The notes under the pieces: model-generated
What the model was told of the DNA's origin: nothing
Database searches by the model: none
The model's input: the letters and a program-made list of their open reading frames with translations, nothing else
Shown here: positions 32,644 through 39,850 of the stretch, piece by piece
How the letters are laid out: each line of letters starts with the position of its first letter
How positions within the stretch are numbered: the stretch's first letter is position 1
Assembly: GCF_014229645.1 (NCBI RefSeq)
Contig: NZ_JAATOD010000004.1
Coordinates: 124,001-188,000 of the forward strand
DNA from: Listeria swaminathanii
Lineage (GTDB): Bacteria > Bacillota > Bacilli > Lactobacillales > Listeriaceae
Direction: 5' to 3'
DNA length: 64,000 nt
Made by a program: the position numbers and the translations under genes

Positions 32644-33363
32644 ATGATTGCAGAAATCAATGGAATTAACTTGTTTTATCAAATAATCGGTAAGGGCGAA
32701 CCAATCTTGCTTATTCACGGAAATGGTCAAAATCATCGTTCTTTAAAGCGTATGATTGATGACCTCTCTACTAATCATCAGGTAATCGCCGTAGATAGCC
32801 GCGCACACGGAAAAAGTGAAGCTGGAAATAGACCGCTTGATTTTGAAGTAATGGCGCTAGATATGCTTTCATTACTTGATTATTTGAAAATTGATAAATA
32901 TAAAGTTATCGGATATAGCGACGGCGGTATTGTTGCTCTCGTAATGGGTAAAATGCAGCCAAACCGTCAAATCGCATCCGTTGTTATTGGGACGAATTAT
33001 CATGTAAATCAAATTCGATTTTTACCAGACTTGTTTTGCCGAGTTGCTTACGGGGCTGCATTTCTTTTAGCGCCATTTAGTCGCTTTTTTGAGCGGATGA
33101 AACGGCAGCTTGCTTTAACGATTTATCATCCGCATATGTCAGAAGCGGATTTACAAAAAATAAGTGCGCCACTTTTAGCAGTCGTGGGGGAATATGATTT
33201 AATATCTTCCAAAGATACTAGGAAAATGGTGCATTCTGTTCAACACGGTGAAATGGTCATTGTAAGGAATGGACTTCATTATTTACCACGGCAAAAGCCA
33301 AAACAATTGTTACAATTAATTCATAGTTTCTTTTCTAATTTAAGCGCAGAAATTCACAAATAA
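32644..33363 (+). CDS. Alpha/beta hydrolase
   Basis: A 239-residue alpha/beta-fold hydrolase. The oxyanion region is LLIHGNGQNH, the nucleophile elbow is IGYSDGGIVAL with its serine, the acid is likely in VVGEYDLISS, and the base in GLHYLPRQKP. The substrate is unknown. Start ATG 32644 is 9 bases behind AAGGAG; GTG 32641 is an alternative. A TATAAT at 32589-32594 may be its promoter. The 180 bp after the gene contain the promoter of the next one. Confidence 0.85.
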   Translation: MIAEINGINLFYQIIGKGEPILLIHGNGQNHRSLKRMIDDLSTNHQVIAVDSRAHGKSEAGNRPLDFEVMALDMLSLLDYLKIDKYKVIGYSDGGIVALVMGKMQPNRQIASVVIGTNYHVNQIRFLPDLFCRVAYGAAFLLAPFSRFFERMKRQLALTIYHPHMSEADLQKISAPLLAVVGEYDLISSKDTRKMVHSVQHGEMVIVRNGLHYLPRQKPKQLLQLIHSFFSNLSAEIHK

Positions 33364-33417
33364 AATCCCCTAAAAACCCTTTGGTATCAACGTGTTTGAG
33401 GTTCGCGAAAAAAGTGT

Positions 33418-33446
33418 TTGACAAGTTCCTCGGATAGCGTTAATAT
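33418..33446 (+). promoter_or_regulatory. SigA promoter of the esterase-like gene
   Basis: A consensus TTGACA (33418-33423), 17-bp spacer and TAATAT (33441-33446). The transcript would have a leader of about 90 bases. Confidence 0.75.
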
Positions 33447-33545
33447 TGGTCTATTGGTCAGAACTCAAAAGGTAGCTTATTTAGTTCAGATGGGCTACAA
33501 TAGAGTGGATTATAAAAGTGATGATATTAGGAGGATTGCGTAAAA

Positions 33546-34289
33546 ATGAGTGCGGATCGTAGCTTTACGTTAAAAGCGGGAAATCGTGCTGTTTTGCTCT
33601 TGCATGGCTTTGCAGGGACTACAGAAGACGTAAGAGAACTTGGAGAAATTCTAGCAGAAAATGGATACACAGTACATGCACCAAACTTCAGAGGCCACGG
33701 GGATGAACCCGCTATTTTCTTGAAAACAACACCGGAAATGTGGTACGAAGATGCGGTGGCTGGATATCGTCAACTTGAAAAAGACGGGTATGATGAAATT
33801 GCAATTGTCGGTGTGGCAATGGGCGGAGTTTTTGCGCTTAAAATGGCAGAATCGTTTTCACCAAAAGCGATTGTTCCACTATGCGCCAACGTAAACCGCA
33901 AAATGCGCTATATCCCGATCGAAAACTATTTAACTAAACAATTAAAGAAACAAGGTATAGTAGAACAAGAAGCAGATCAAATGTTAAAAAACTATCTTCC
34001 TGAAATTGATGTAATGACGGAAGCTCGTGCTACTTTCTACAAAAACGTAGCGCGCGACATTGAAAAAATCCATGTACCAACCATGATTGGTCAAGGCTGC
34101 CAAGATGAAGAAATCGATGCAGACAATGCCAATTACATCTTTAAACACATTCATACAAATGACAAACAATTATGTTTCTATGCAGGATCAGGACATGATA
34201 TCGTGAACGACTGTGAGAAAGACATTTTAGAAGAAGACTTAATTTACTTCTTAGACGATTTAGTTTGGCTTGAGGAAAAAGTCGTTTAA
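33546..34289 (+). CDS. Carboxylesterase-like protein with the nucleophile replaced
   Basis: A 247-residue homologue of the Est30-type carboxylesterase that lies near secG in Bacilli. The oxyanion motif LLLHGFAGT, a candidate acid in CQDEEID and a histidine in GSGHDI are kept. The nucleophile elbow, however, reads IVGVAMGGVFAL: residue 91 is alanine (codon GCA at 33816-33818) where the family has serine. The paralogue at 34873 has the normal GLSLGG. It is therefore probably catalytically dead or altered. The reading frame is intact with a strong TAGGAGG site. Confidence 0.85.
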   Translation: MSADRSFTLKAGNRAVLLLHGFAGTTEDVRELGEILAENGYTVHAPNFRGHGDEPAIFLKTTPEMWYEDAVAGYRQLEKDGYDEIAIVGVAMGGVFALKMAESFSPKAIVPLCANVNRKMRYIPIENYLTKQLKKQGIVEQEADQMLKNYLPEIDVMTEARATFYKNVARDIEKIHVPTMIGQGCQDEEIDADNANYIFKHIHTNDKQLCFYAGSGHDIVNDCEKDILEEDLIYFLDDLVWLEEKVV

Positions 34290-34383
34290 TCCATTCATTC
34301 TATGGAAACAAACCTTTACGTATAATCACAAATATGGTAAAATTAACCTTAGTCAAATTGGGCGGTTTTAGGAGGAAAGAACA

Positions 34384-34617
34384 ATGAGTACAGTTTTAAC
34401 GGTCTTACTCATCATCGTATCAGTACTGTTAATTACAGTTATCATACTTCAACCAGGTAAAAGTGCTGGCTTATCCGGCGCCATCTCTGGTGGAGCTGAG
34501 CAATTATTCGGTAAGCAAAAAGCAAGAGGACTAGAACTTATTCTACATCGCACTACCATCGTTCTATCCGTTGTTTTCTTCGCAATACTAATTGCACTGG
34601 CATATTTTGTACAGTAA
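34384..34617 (+). CDS. secG: Protein translocase subunit SecG
   Basis: A 77-residue membrane protein with two transmembrane helices (about 4-22 and 53-74) and the cytoplasmic [21 protein letters not shown] loop typical of SecG. It associates with SecYE and helps SecA-driven export. TAGGAGGAAA precedes the start. Possible promoters are TATAAT (34321-34326) and TTTACG-17-TAAAAT (34315-34343). The conserved Bacillus order secG-est-rnr-smpB is retained. Confidence 0.95.
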   Translation: MSTVLTVLLIIVSVLLITVIILQPGKSAGLSGAISGGAEQLFGKQKARGLELILHRTTIVLSVVFFAILIALAYFVQ

Positions 34618-34625
34618 CGAGATGT

Positions 34626-34658
34626 TAACCACCTGAATGAAAATTTAGGTGGTTTTTT
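34626..34658 (+). terminator. Terminator of secG
   Basis: A stem of about 9 bp (TAACCACCT with AGGTGGTT) followed by T6. Confidence 0.85.
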
Positions 34659-34659
34659 G

Positions 34660-34768
34660 TTGGAGTTCTAAAGAAGCGTAGTCCGCTTCCCTAGAACTCC
34701 AATACAAGGCGTAACAAAGTGGAGCGTTGTTTCCATTGAAAAAAGTGGACGAACAACCCAAAAAGGGG
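34660..34768 (+). ncRNA. Strongly structured leader or candidate small RNA between secG and the esterase
   Basis: The first hairpin (34660-34702) has two 19-base arms of which 17 pair, around a TAGTC loop. A second (34726-34757) pairs GTTGTTTCC with GGA-CG-AACAAC. A short CCC/GGG hairpin follows (34757-34767). No long T-run follows, so these are not simple terminators. The next 100 bases are C- and A-rich and look unstructured. It matches no riboswitch that I recognise. Confidence 0.4.
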
Positions 34769-34872
34769 AGAGCAAAGTATTCATATTAACCCAACCCCTA
34801 GAACTTCAACAAATATAACACCCACCAAAGACCAACCAAACCTCCAAAAAGAACCAAGGAGCGATATTCACT

Positions 34873-35619
34873 ATGAAAATAACACCACCACAACCATTCT
34901 TATTCGAAAAAAGTAAACGAGCAGTCCTTCTTCTACACGGTTTCACAGGCAGCTCAGCAGACGTAAGGATTTTAGGTAGGTTTTTACAAGAAAACAATTA
35001 CACTTGCTATGCGCCCCAATACAGAGGCCACGGTGTATCCCCAGACCTACTACTAAAAACAGGACCAAACGACTGGTGGGAAGACGTTCTTGAAGCTTAT
35101 GATCATCTAAAATCACTCGGTTACACTGAAATCGCTGTGGCGGGACTTTCGCTAGGTGGACTTTTTTCACTGAAATTAGGTTTTTCTAGGCCGTTAAAGG
35201 GAATTATAGCCATGAGTACTCCAACAAGAATGGACAGCTCATCGCCAATAATCCAAGGCTTTTTAGATTATGTGCGTAATTATAAAAAATTAGAAGGTAA
35301 AACACCTGAACAAATCGATGCAGAAATGATCGCCTACAAAGATGCGCCAATGAACACCATCGCTAAGCTAAAAGATGAAATTAATGGCGTTGTGGCTGAA
35401 ATAGATATGATTTATGCGCCAATAATGGTCGTTCAAGGTGAAAAAGATGATATGGTTGATGTCAGCGGAGCACAGCTGATTTATGATACAGTAGAGTCAA
35501 CGAAAAAAGAGTTACACTGGTTTAAAGAATCAGGGCATGTCATCACATTAGACAAAGAACGAAAAGAAGTAAACCAAGCCATTTTAACATTTTTAGATGG
35601 TTTAGATTGGCAAGAATAA
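34873..35619 (+). CDS. est: Carboxylesterase (Est30-like)
   Basis: A 248-residue alpha/beta hydrolase with LLLHGFTGSSADV (oxyanion region), the nucleophile elbow AGLSLGGLFSLK, a candidate acid in GEKDDMVDV and the histidine in ESGHVITLDKE. Family members hydrolyse short to medium chain esters. AAGGAGCG lies upstream. The gene is the ancestral partner of rnr in the secG-est-rnr-smpB cluster; the gene before secG is its paralogue with a lost serine. Confidence 0.92.
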   Translation: MKITPPQPFLFEKSKRAVLLLHGFTGSSADVRILGRFLQENNYTCYAPQYRGHGVSPDLLLKTGPNDWWEDVLEAYDHLKSLGYTEIAVAGLSLGGLFSLKLGFSRPLKGIIAMSTPTRMDSSSPIIQGFLDYVRNYKKLEGKTPEQIDAEMIAYKDAPMNTIAKLKDEINGVVAEIDMIYAPIMVVQGEKDDMVDVSGAQLIYDTVESTKKELHWFKESGHVITLDKERKEVNQAILTFLDGLDWQE

Positions 35620-35652
35620 ACAATTTTTAAAACAGAGAGAGGAGGGACAGAA

Positions 35653-38034
35653 GTGGAACAAAAACAAATGGAAGAAAAAATTATGAATCTATTAACTTCA
35701 GCGCCTGATAAAACATTTGCGCTAGAAGATTTGGAAATAGAAATAGCTTTAAATAATGCGGATGCTTTTAAATTAATGGTGAAAGCGTTAGTGAAACTGG
35801 AAGATTCCGGAACTATTGTCCGCTCAAGGAAGAATCGGTATGCATTACCAGAAAAAATGGACTTAGTAAAAGGAACGTTTCGCGCGCACGAACGAGGTTT
35901 TGGCTTTGTTCTCCCGGAAGAAAAAGAAATGGACGATATTTTTATCCCGCCAAATGAAGTAAAGGATGCAATGAACGGTGACTTAGTTTTTGCAACAATT
36001 ACGAAACGTAAAGGCGATAATTTGGCAGAGGGTACGATTAAGAAAATTGTCGAACGGAAGACAACGCAAATTGTTGGAACTTATATGGAAGATTTAGCAG
36101 GTATTCCGATTGTGATGCCAGATGATAAACGTCTTTTTGGTGAAGTAGAAATCGATTTAGAAGATGGCTTAAAACCGGTAGACGGGCATAAGGTTATCGT
36201 TGAATTAACGGAATATGCAACGGGAAATACTCGTGCTCGAGGTGTTGTTAAGTCAATTATTGGGCACCGTAATGACCCGGGAGTGGATATTTTATCGATT
36301 ATTCATAAGCATGGTATTTCGATTGGTTTCCCAGAAGAAGTAATGGAGCAAGTAAGTAAAGCACCAGATGTAGTTGATAGTTCGGATATTGGGAATCGCC
36401 GCGATTTGCGCGACCAAATGATTATTACGATTGACGGGGCTGATGCCAAAGATTTAGATGATGCTGTTACGGTGAAACAACTTCCGAATGGCAACTGGAA
36501 ACTGGGTGTTCATATTGCGGATGTAACGCATTATGTGACAGAAGGCTCGCCACTTGATATCGAAGCGCAAGAGCGTGGAACGAGTGTTTATTTGGTTGAC
36601 CGGGTAATTCCGATGTTGCCGCATAAACTATCGAATGGTATTTGTTCGCTTAATCCAAAAGTAGACCGTTTTACAATGAGTTGTGAAATGGAAATTGATG
36701 AAGATGGTCATGTTGTTAATCATGAAATTTTCGAGAGCATTATTAAAACAACGGAACGGATGACTTATACAGACGTAAATGATATTTTAGTTGAAAATGA
36801 CGAAGCTTTACGTGAAAAATATGCGCCGATTGTTCCGATGCTTGAAGCAATGCAAAATTTAGCAGAAACGCTTCGTCGTAAACGTGAAAAACGTGGCGCG
36901 ATTGATTTTGATTTTAAAGAAGCTCGTGTGGTGGTTGATGAAGACGGGCATCCAGAAGCGGTCGTTATGCGCGAACGTTCAGCGGGAGAGCATTTAATTG
37001 AAGAATTTATGCTTGCTGCGAATGAAACTGTTGCAGAACATTTCCACTGGATGGATGTACCATTTATCTATCGTATCCATGAAGATCCAAAAGAAGACAA
37101 GTTAGCGCGGTTCTTTGAATTTATTACCAATTTTGGTTTGATTGTCAAAGGGACTGCTAATGATATTCACCCAGCGGCTTTACAACAAGTACTAGAAGAA
37201 GTAAAAGGTAAGCCCGAAGAGATGGTTGTTTCGACGGTTATGCTTCGTTCGATGCAACAAGCAAAGTACGATACAGTGAGCGCCGGACACTTTGGCTTGT
37301 CCACTGATTTTTATACACATTTTACTTCACCAATTCGTCGTTACCCGGATTTAATCGTTCATAGGCTGATTAGAGAGTATTTAATCAACGGTGATGTTCG
37401 TCCGGAAACGCTAGAAAAACGTGCTGAGGAGCTTCCTGAGATTGCTGAACATAGCTCAAAAATGGAGCGTCGTGCTGTAGAAGCAGAACGCGAAACTGAC
37501 GAACTGAAGAAAACAGAATTCATGGTCGACAAAGTGGGCGAACGTTTCATCGGAATCATTAGTTCTGTAACCAATTTTGGTTTATTTATCGAACTGCCGA
37601 CAACGATTGAAGGTTTAGTCCATGTGAGCGCAATGAAAGGCGATTACTTCAAATTTCACCAAAATCAGTTAGCGATGATTGGCGAAAGAACAGGCCAAAT
37701 TTATCGTATCGGTGATGAAGTGGAAGTAGAAGTAACGAAAGTCGATGTGGATGCGCGTGAAATTGATTTTGCGCTTCGTAGTGAAGGTAAACCAGGTCCA
37801 GTGAGCGATAAACAAAAACGCCAACGTGAAAAACCGATGGATAAAACGAGAAACTTCAAGAGTGGCTCAAAAAATAATCGTAATAAGCGCAGAACTGGTA
37901 AATCAGAAGACGTGAAACAAAAAACAGAACGCAAAGAAGACGAATGGTATACAAAACCTAAAAAGAAAAAGAAGAAAAAGCCTTTTTATCAAGGTGTAGC
38001 AAAAGAAAGCCCGAAGAAGAAAAAACGTCGCTAG
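35653..38034 (+). CDS. rnr: Ribonuclease R
   Basis: A 793-residue 3'-5' exoribonuclease that degrades structured RNA and, with SmpB-tmRNA, damaged mRNA. Domains in order: N-terminal helix-turn-helix (about 1-65), two cold-shock domains (about 70-230), RNB catalytic domain (about 250-580, with IDGADAKDLDDAVTV acidic residues), S1 domain (about 625-710) and a lysine-rich tail. GTG 35653 with AGGAGGG upstream is the likely start. It is 15 bp before smpB. Confidence 0.96.
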   Translation: MEQKQMEEKIMNLLTSAPDKTFALEDLEIEIALNNADAFKLMVKALVKLEDSGTIVRSRKNRYALPEKMDLVKGTFRAHERGFGFVLPEEKEMDDIFIPPNEVKDAMNGDLVFATITKRKGDNLAEGTIKKIVERKTTQIVGTYMEDLAGIPIVMPDDKRLFGEVEIDLEDGLKPVDGHKVIVELTEYATGNTRARGVVKSIIGHRNDPGVDILSIIHKHGISIGFPEEVMEQVSKAPDVVDSSDIGNRRDLRDQMIITIDGADAKDLDDAVTVKQLPNGNWKLGVHIADVTHYVTEGSPLDIEAQERGTSVYLVDRVIPMLPHKLSNGICSLNPKVDRFTMSCEMEIDEDGHVVNHEIFESIIKTTERMTYTDVNDILVENDEALREKYAPIVPMLEAMQNLAETLRRKREKRGAIDFDFKEARVVVDEDGHPEAVVMRERSAGEHLIEEFMLAANETVAEHFHWMDVPFIYRIHEDPKEDKLARFFEFITNFGLIVKGTANDIHPAALQQVLEEVKGKPEEMVVSTVMLRSMQQAKYDTVSAGHFGLSTDFYTHFTSPIRRYPDLIVHRLIREYLINGDVRPETLEKRAEELPEIAEHSSKMERRAVEAERETDELKKTEFMVDKVGERFIGIISSVTNFGLFIELPTTIEGLVHVSAMKGDYFKFHQNQLAMIGERTGQIYRIGDEVEVEVTKVDVDAREIDFALRSEGKPGPVSDKQKRQREKPMDKTRNFKSGSKNNRNKRRTGKSEDVKQKTERKEDEWYTKPKKKKKKKPFYQGVAKESPKKKKRR

Positions 38035-38049
38035 AAAGGATGGGGAGTT

Positions 38050-38514
38050 ATGCCAAAAGGTGATGGTAAACTAGTCGCGCAAAATAAAAAAGCGCGCCAC
38101 GATTACGCAATTGAAGAAACTTTTGAGGCTGGCATTGTCCTGCAAGGTACTGAAATTAAATCCGTTAGAAATGCGCGGGTAAACTTAAAAGATTCCTATG
38201 CACGTATCGACAAAGGGGAAATTTTCTTACACAATATGCATATTAGTCCTTATGAACAAGGGAACCGCTACAATCATGATCCACTAAGAACGCGCAAATT
38301 GCTTTTACATAAGAAGCAAATCAGCCGTTTAATTGGAGAAACGAAAGAGTCCGGTTATTCGATTGTTCCACTAAAAATGTATATTAAAGATGGCTACGCA
38401 AAAGTACTCATCGGTGTAGCTCGAGGTAAAAAGAAATACGATAAACGCCAAGACTTAAAACAAAAAGAAGCAAAACGTGATATCGAACGCGCCTTTAAAG
38501 AGCGCCAACAATAA
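38050..38514 (+). CDS. smpB: SsrA-binding protein
   Basis: A 154-residue beta-barrel RNA-binding protein that brings tmRNA to stalled ribosomes. It shows the N-terminal [24 protein letters not shown], the [16 protein letters not shown] stretch as [15 protein letters not shown], and the basic C-terminal tail [17 protein letters not shown]. In Bacilli ssrA lies close downstream; here about 10.8 kb of accessory DNA separates the two. Confidence 0.97.
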
Positions 38515-38571
38515 AAACCTAAATCTAGTCATTCAACCAAACGTTGAAGAAGCTAGATTTAGGCTTTTTTT
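38514..38571. terminator. Bidirectional terminator between smpB and the Rgg-type gene
   Basis: An 11-bp perfect stem (CCTAAATCTAG and complement) with T7 on the plus strand and A-rich flanks on the other, between convergent genes. Confidence 0.85.
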
Positions 38572-39472
38572 ATAGGTCGATTTTTATACATTCATTTAAA
38601 GCGAGATTGTCATCAGGAAGAAAGTAAGCAATTTCATTTTTAATGCCGTTAAGTATGCGTTCTTCTTCAAGAAATTTGGCGACCCGAAGCGCTCGTTGCA
38701 TAAAACGTTTGCCATCCTGTTCTTGCCCTAGTTTATAAAGAACAATGCCTTTCTTCGCAATCGCCATACAAAATTGCAGATAATAGTGGTTATGTTTCGC
38801 GATTTTGATAGATTGTTCAATATAATGTAAAGCCAGCTCGTATTTTTCGTCGAGGATTAAATAAGTTGCCCGATTAACATGAAGTGAAATTTCAATCGGA
38901 AGGGTCGGATGCAAATAGCGATATTTTTTCAATTGTTTAATCAAGCGGTTAACGATATGCTGAGCTGTTTCATTTTCAAAGATAAAAAAGATATTTCTTA
39001 AAATCAAAATATCATTCCAAAATAATTCATCAGCTTTCGAAAGTCTTTCCCAAATATACGTGACTTTCTCTCTAGCAAGTTCAAAATTATGTTCACTTTC
39101 GACTAATAAAATTCCTTCCAAAGAAGCTTTAATATCGGAAATAAACGTATCCGTATGGTTCGCTAAATAATCGTCGCATTTGGAAATAACATCGAGTAAA
39201 ATATCTGTTTCAGAAGAAGTAATAATCTTGGAGTATAAATAAAGGATATTTTCTTTTGGCGAGGGCGTAAAATCCCGTTTCACAAATTCAAATTCCTCTA
39301 AAGTCATATTGAAATTCAGTAAAAGTTGAATAAATCGGTCCATACTAGGTGTGATTTTGTTGTTTTCGATCTTTTGATAATTAGAACGACTAAGTGCATC
39401 TGTACAAGCTTCTTGTTGCGTGAGATTTTTACTTTTTCGAATGAATTTTAACGTATCACCAACAGTTTGCAT
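38570..39472 (-). CDS. Rgg/RopB-type (RRNPP) transcriptional regulator
   Basis: A 300-residue regulator. Residues about 1-60 are an XRE helix-turn-helix with the Rgg-style recognition segment LSRSNYQKIENNKITPSMDRF. The remainder (about 75-300) is all-helical, consistent with the TPR-like peptide-binding domain of the Rgg/GadR/MutR group. ATG 39472 has GGAG 9 bases upstream; in-frame ATGs at 39487 and 39571 give unlikely extensions. It is divergent from a 12-codon ORF and the GH31 operon, which are its probable targets. I recall the EGD-e counterpart as lmo2447. Response to a small peptide is inferred from family and layout. Confidence 0.87.
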   Translation of the reverse strand: MQTVGDTLKFIRKSKNLTQQEACTDALSRSNYQKIENNKITPSMDRFIQLLLNFNMTLEEFEFVKRDFTPSPKENILYLYSKIITSSETDILLDVISKCDDYLANHTDTFISDIKASLEGILLVESEHNFELAREKVTYIWERLSKADELFWNDILILRNIFFIFENETAQHIVNRLIKQLKKYRYLHPTLPIEISLHVNRATYLILDEKYELALHYIEQSIKIAKHNHYYLQFCMAIAKKGIVLYKLGQEQDGKRFMQRALRVAKFLEEERILNGIKNEIAYFLPDDNLALNECIKIDL

Positions 39473-39491
39473 AAAACACAGCTCCATTTGT

Positions 39492-39501
39492 TCAAATTTG
39501 A
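39492..39501. promoter_or_regulatory. Palindrome in the divergent Rgg control region
   Basis: TCAAATTTGA is a perfect 10-bp palindrome 20 bp upstream of the regulator start. It could be an operator, but AT-rich palindromes of this size are common here. Confidence 0.2.
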
Positions 39502-39507
39502 TGTATT

Positions 39508-39538
39508 TTGATTTTATGTAAGTCGTGTAGGTTAGAAT
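39508..39538 (+). promoter_or_regulatory. Probable promoter of the 12-codon peptide gene
   Basis: TAGAAT at 39533-39538, with TTGATT 19 bp upstream (39508-39513), a long spacer as often seen in activator-dependent promoters. The start would be about 25 bases before the peptide start codon. A GATTTTA element (39510-39516) recurs upstream of the GH31 promoter (39711-39717). Confidence 0.45.
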
Positions 39539-39569
39539 TTCTGTATAGATGAAAAAGGAGGGAGAAGAC

Positions 39570-39608
39570 ATGTTAACTTTTTTAACAAGTGTTAATTGGT
39601 TATTCTAA
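39570..39608 (+). CDS. Candidate leaderless signalling peptide (12 aa, MLTFLTSVNWLF)
   Basis: ATG 39570 is preceded by AAGGAGG with an 8-base spacing, as good a ribosome binding site as any in the window. It encodes the hydrophobic, uncharged 12-mer MLTFLTSVNWLF, then TAA. A strong terminator follows 28 bases later, so it is a complete transcription unit of about 140 bases. It is divergent from an Rgg-type regulator and upstream of a secreted-enzyme operon. This mirrors RopB-SIP-speB of S. pyogenes, where the leaderless 8-mer SIP is the pheromone. No signal sequence is present. A regulatory leader peptide for the GH31 operon is the alternative. Confidence 0.65.
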   Translation: MLTFLTSVNWLF

Positions 39609-39636
39609 AGTAGTTTAAGCAAGGTCTTCTGATAAG

Positions 39637-39687
39637 CGCAATTATTGTTTTTCCAGAAAGGGTGGTTTAGCATAATTGCGTTTTTTT
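39637..39687 (+). terminator. Terminator of the 12-codon peptide gene
   Basis: A 9-bp perfect stem (CGCAATTAT with ATAATTGCG), 26-base loop and T7. It separates the peptide gene from the GH31 operon on the same strand, so it could also attenuate read-through. Confidence 0.85.
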
Positions 39688-39735
39688 GCGAAATTAGTAA
39701 TAATATGAACGATTTTAGTTTATCTGTGAAAAAAT

Positions 39736-39741
39736 TATAAC
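39736..39741 (+). promoter_or_regulatory. -10 element of the GH31-LRR operon
   Basis: TATAAC is a good -10 without a recognisable -35 box, which suggests an activator. The GATTTTA element at 39711-39717 sits in the -35 region. The leader would be about 100 bases. Confidence 0.45.
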
Positions 39742-39745
39742 ATTA

Positions 39746-39759
39746 TGTTACCGCTTGCA
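39746..39759. promoter_or_regulatory. cre site (CcpA) at the GH31 operon promoter
   Basis: TGTTACCGCTTGCA matches the cre consensus TGWNANCGNTNWCA at all but one position and lies at the expected transcription start, a position typical for CcpA repression. The call rests on consensus match only. Confidence 0.7.
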
Positions 39760-39850
39760 CAATATAGATATTCTAAAATTAATAATTTTGCAAAATAATG
39801 TATCAAAAGTAATGTGTGTTAACAAAAGGTACTTAAGGGAGGAAAGTGAG

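Noticed and set aside
39755..39850. Upstream 32-residue extension of the first GH31 protein
   Set aside because: It begins within the cre/promoter region; ATG 39851 has GGGAGG and starts a normal signal peptide.
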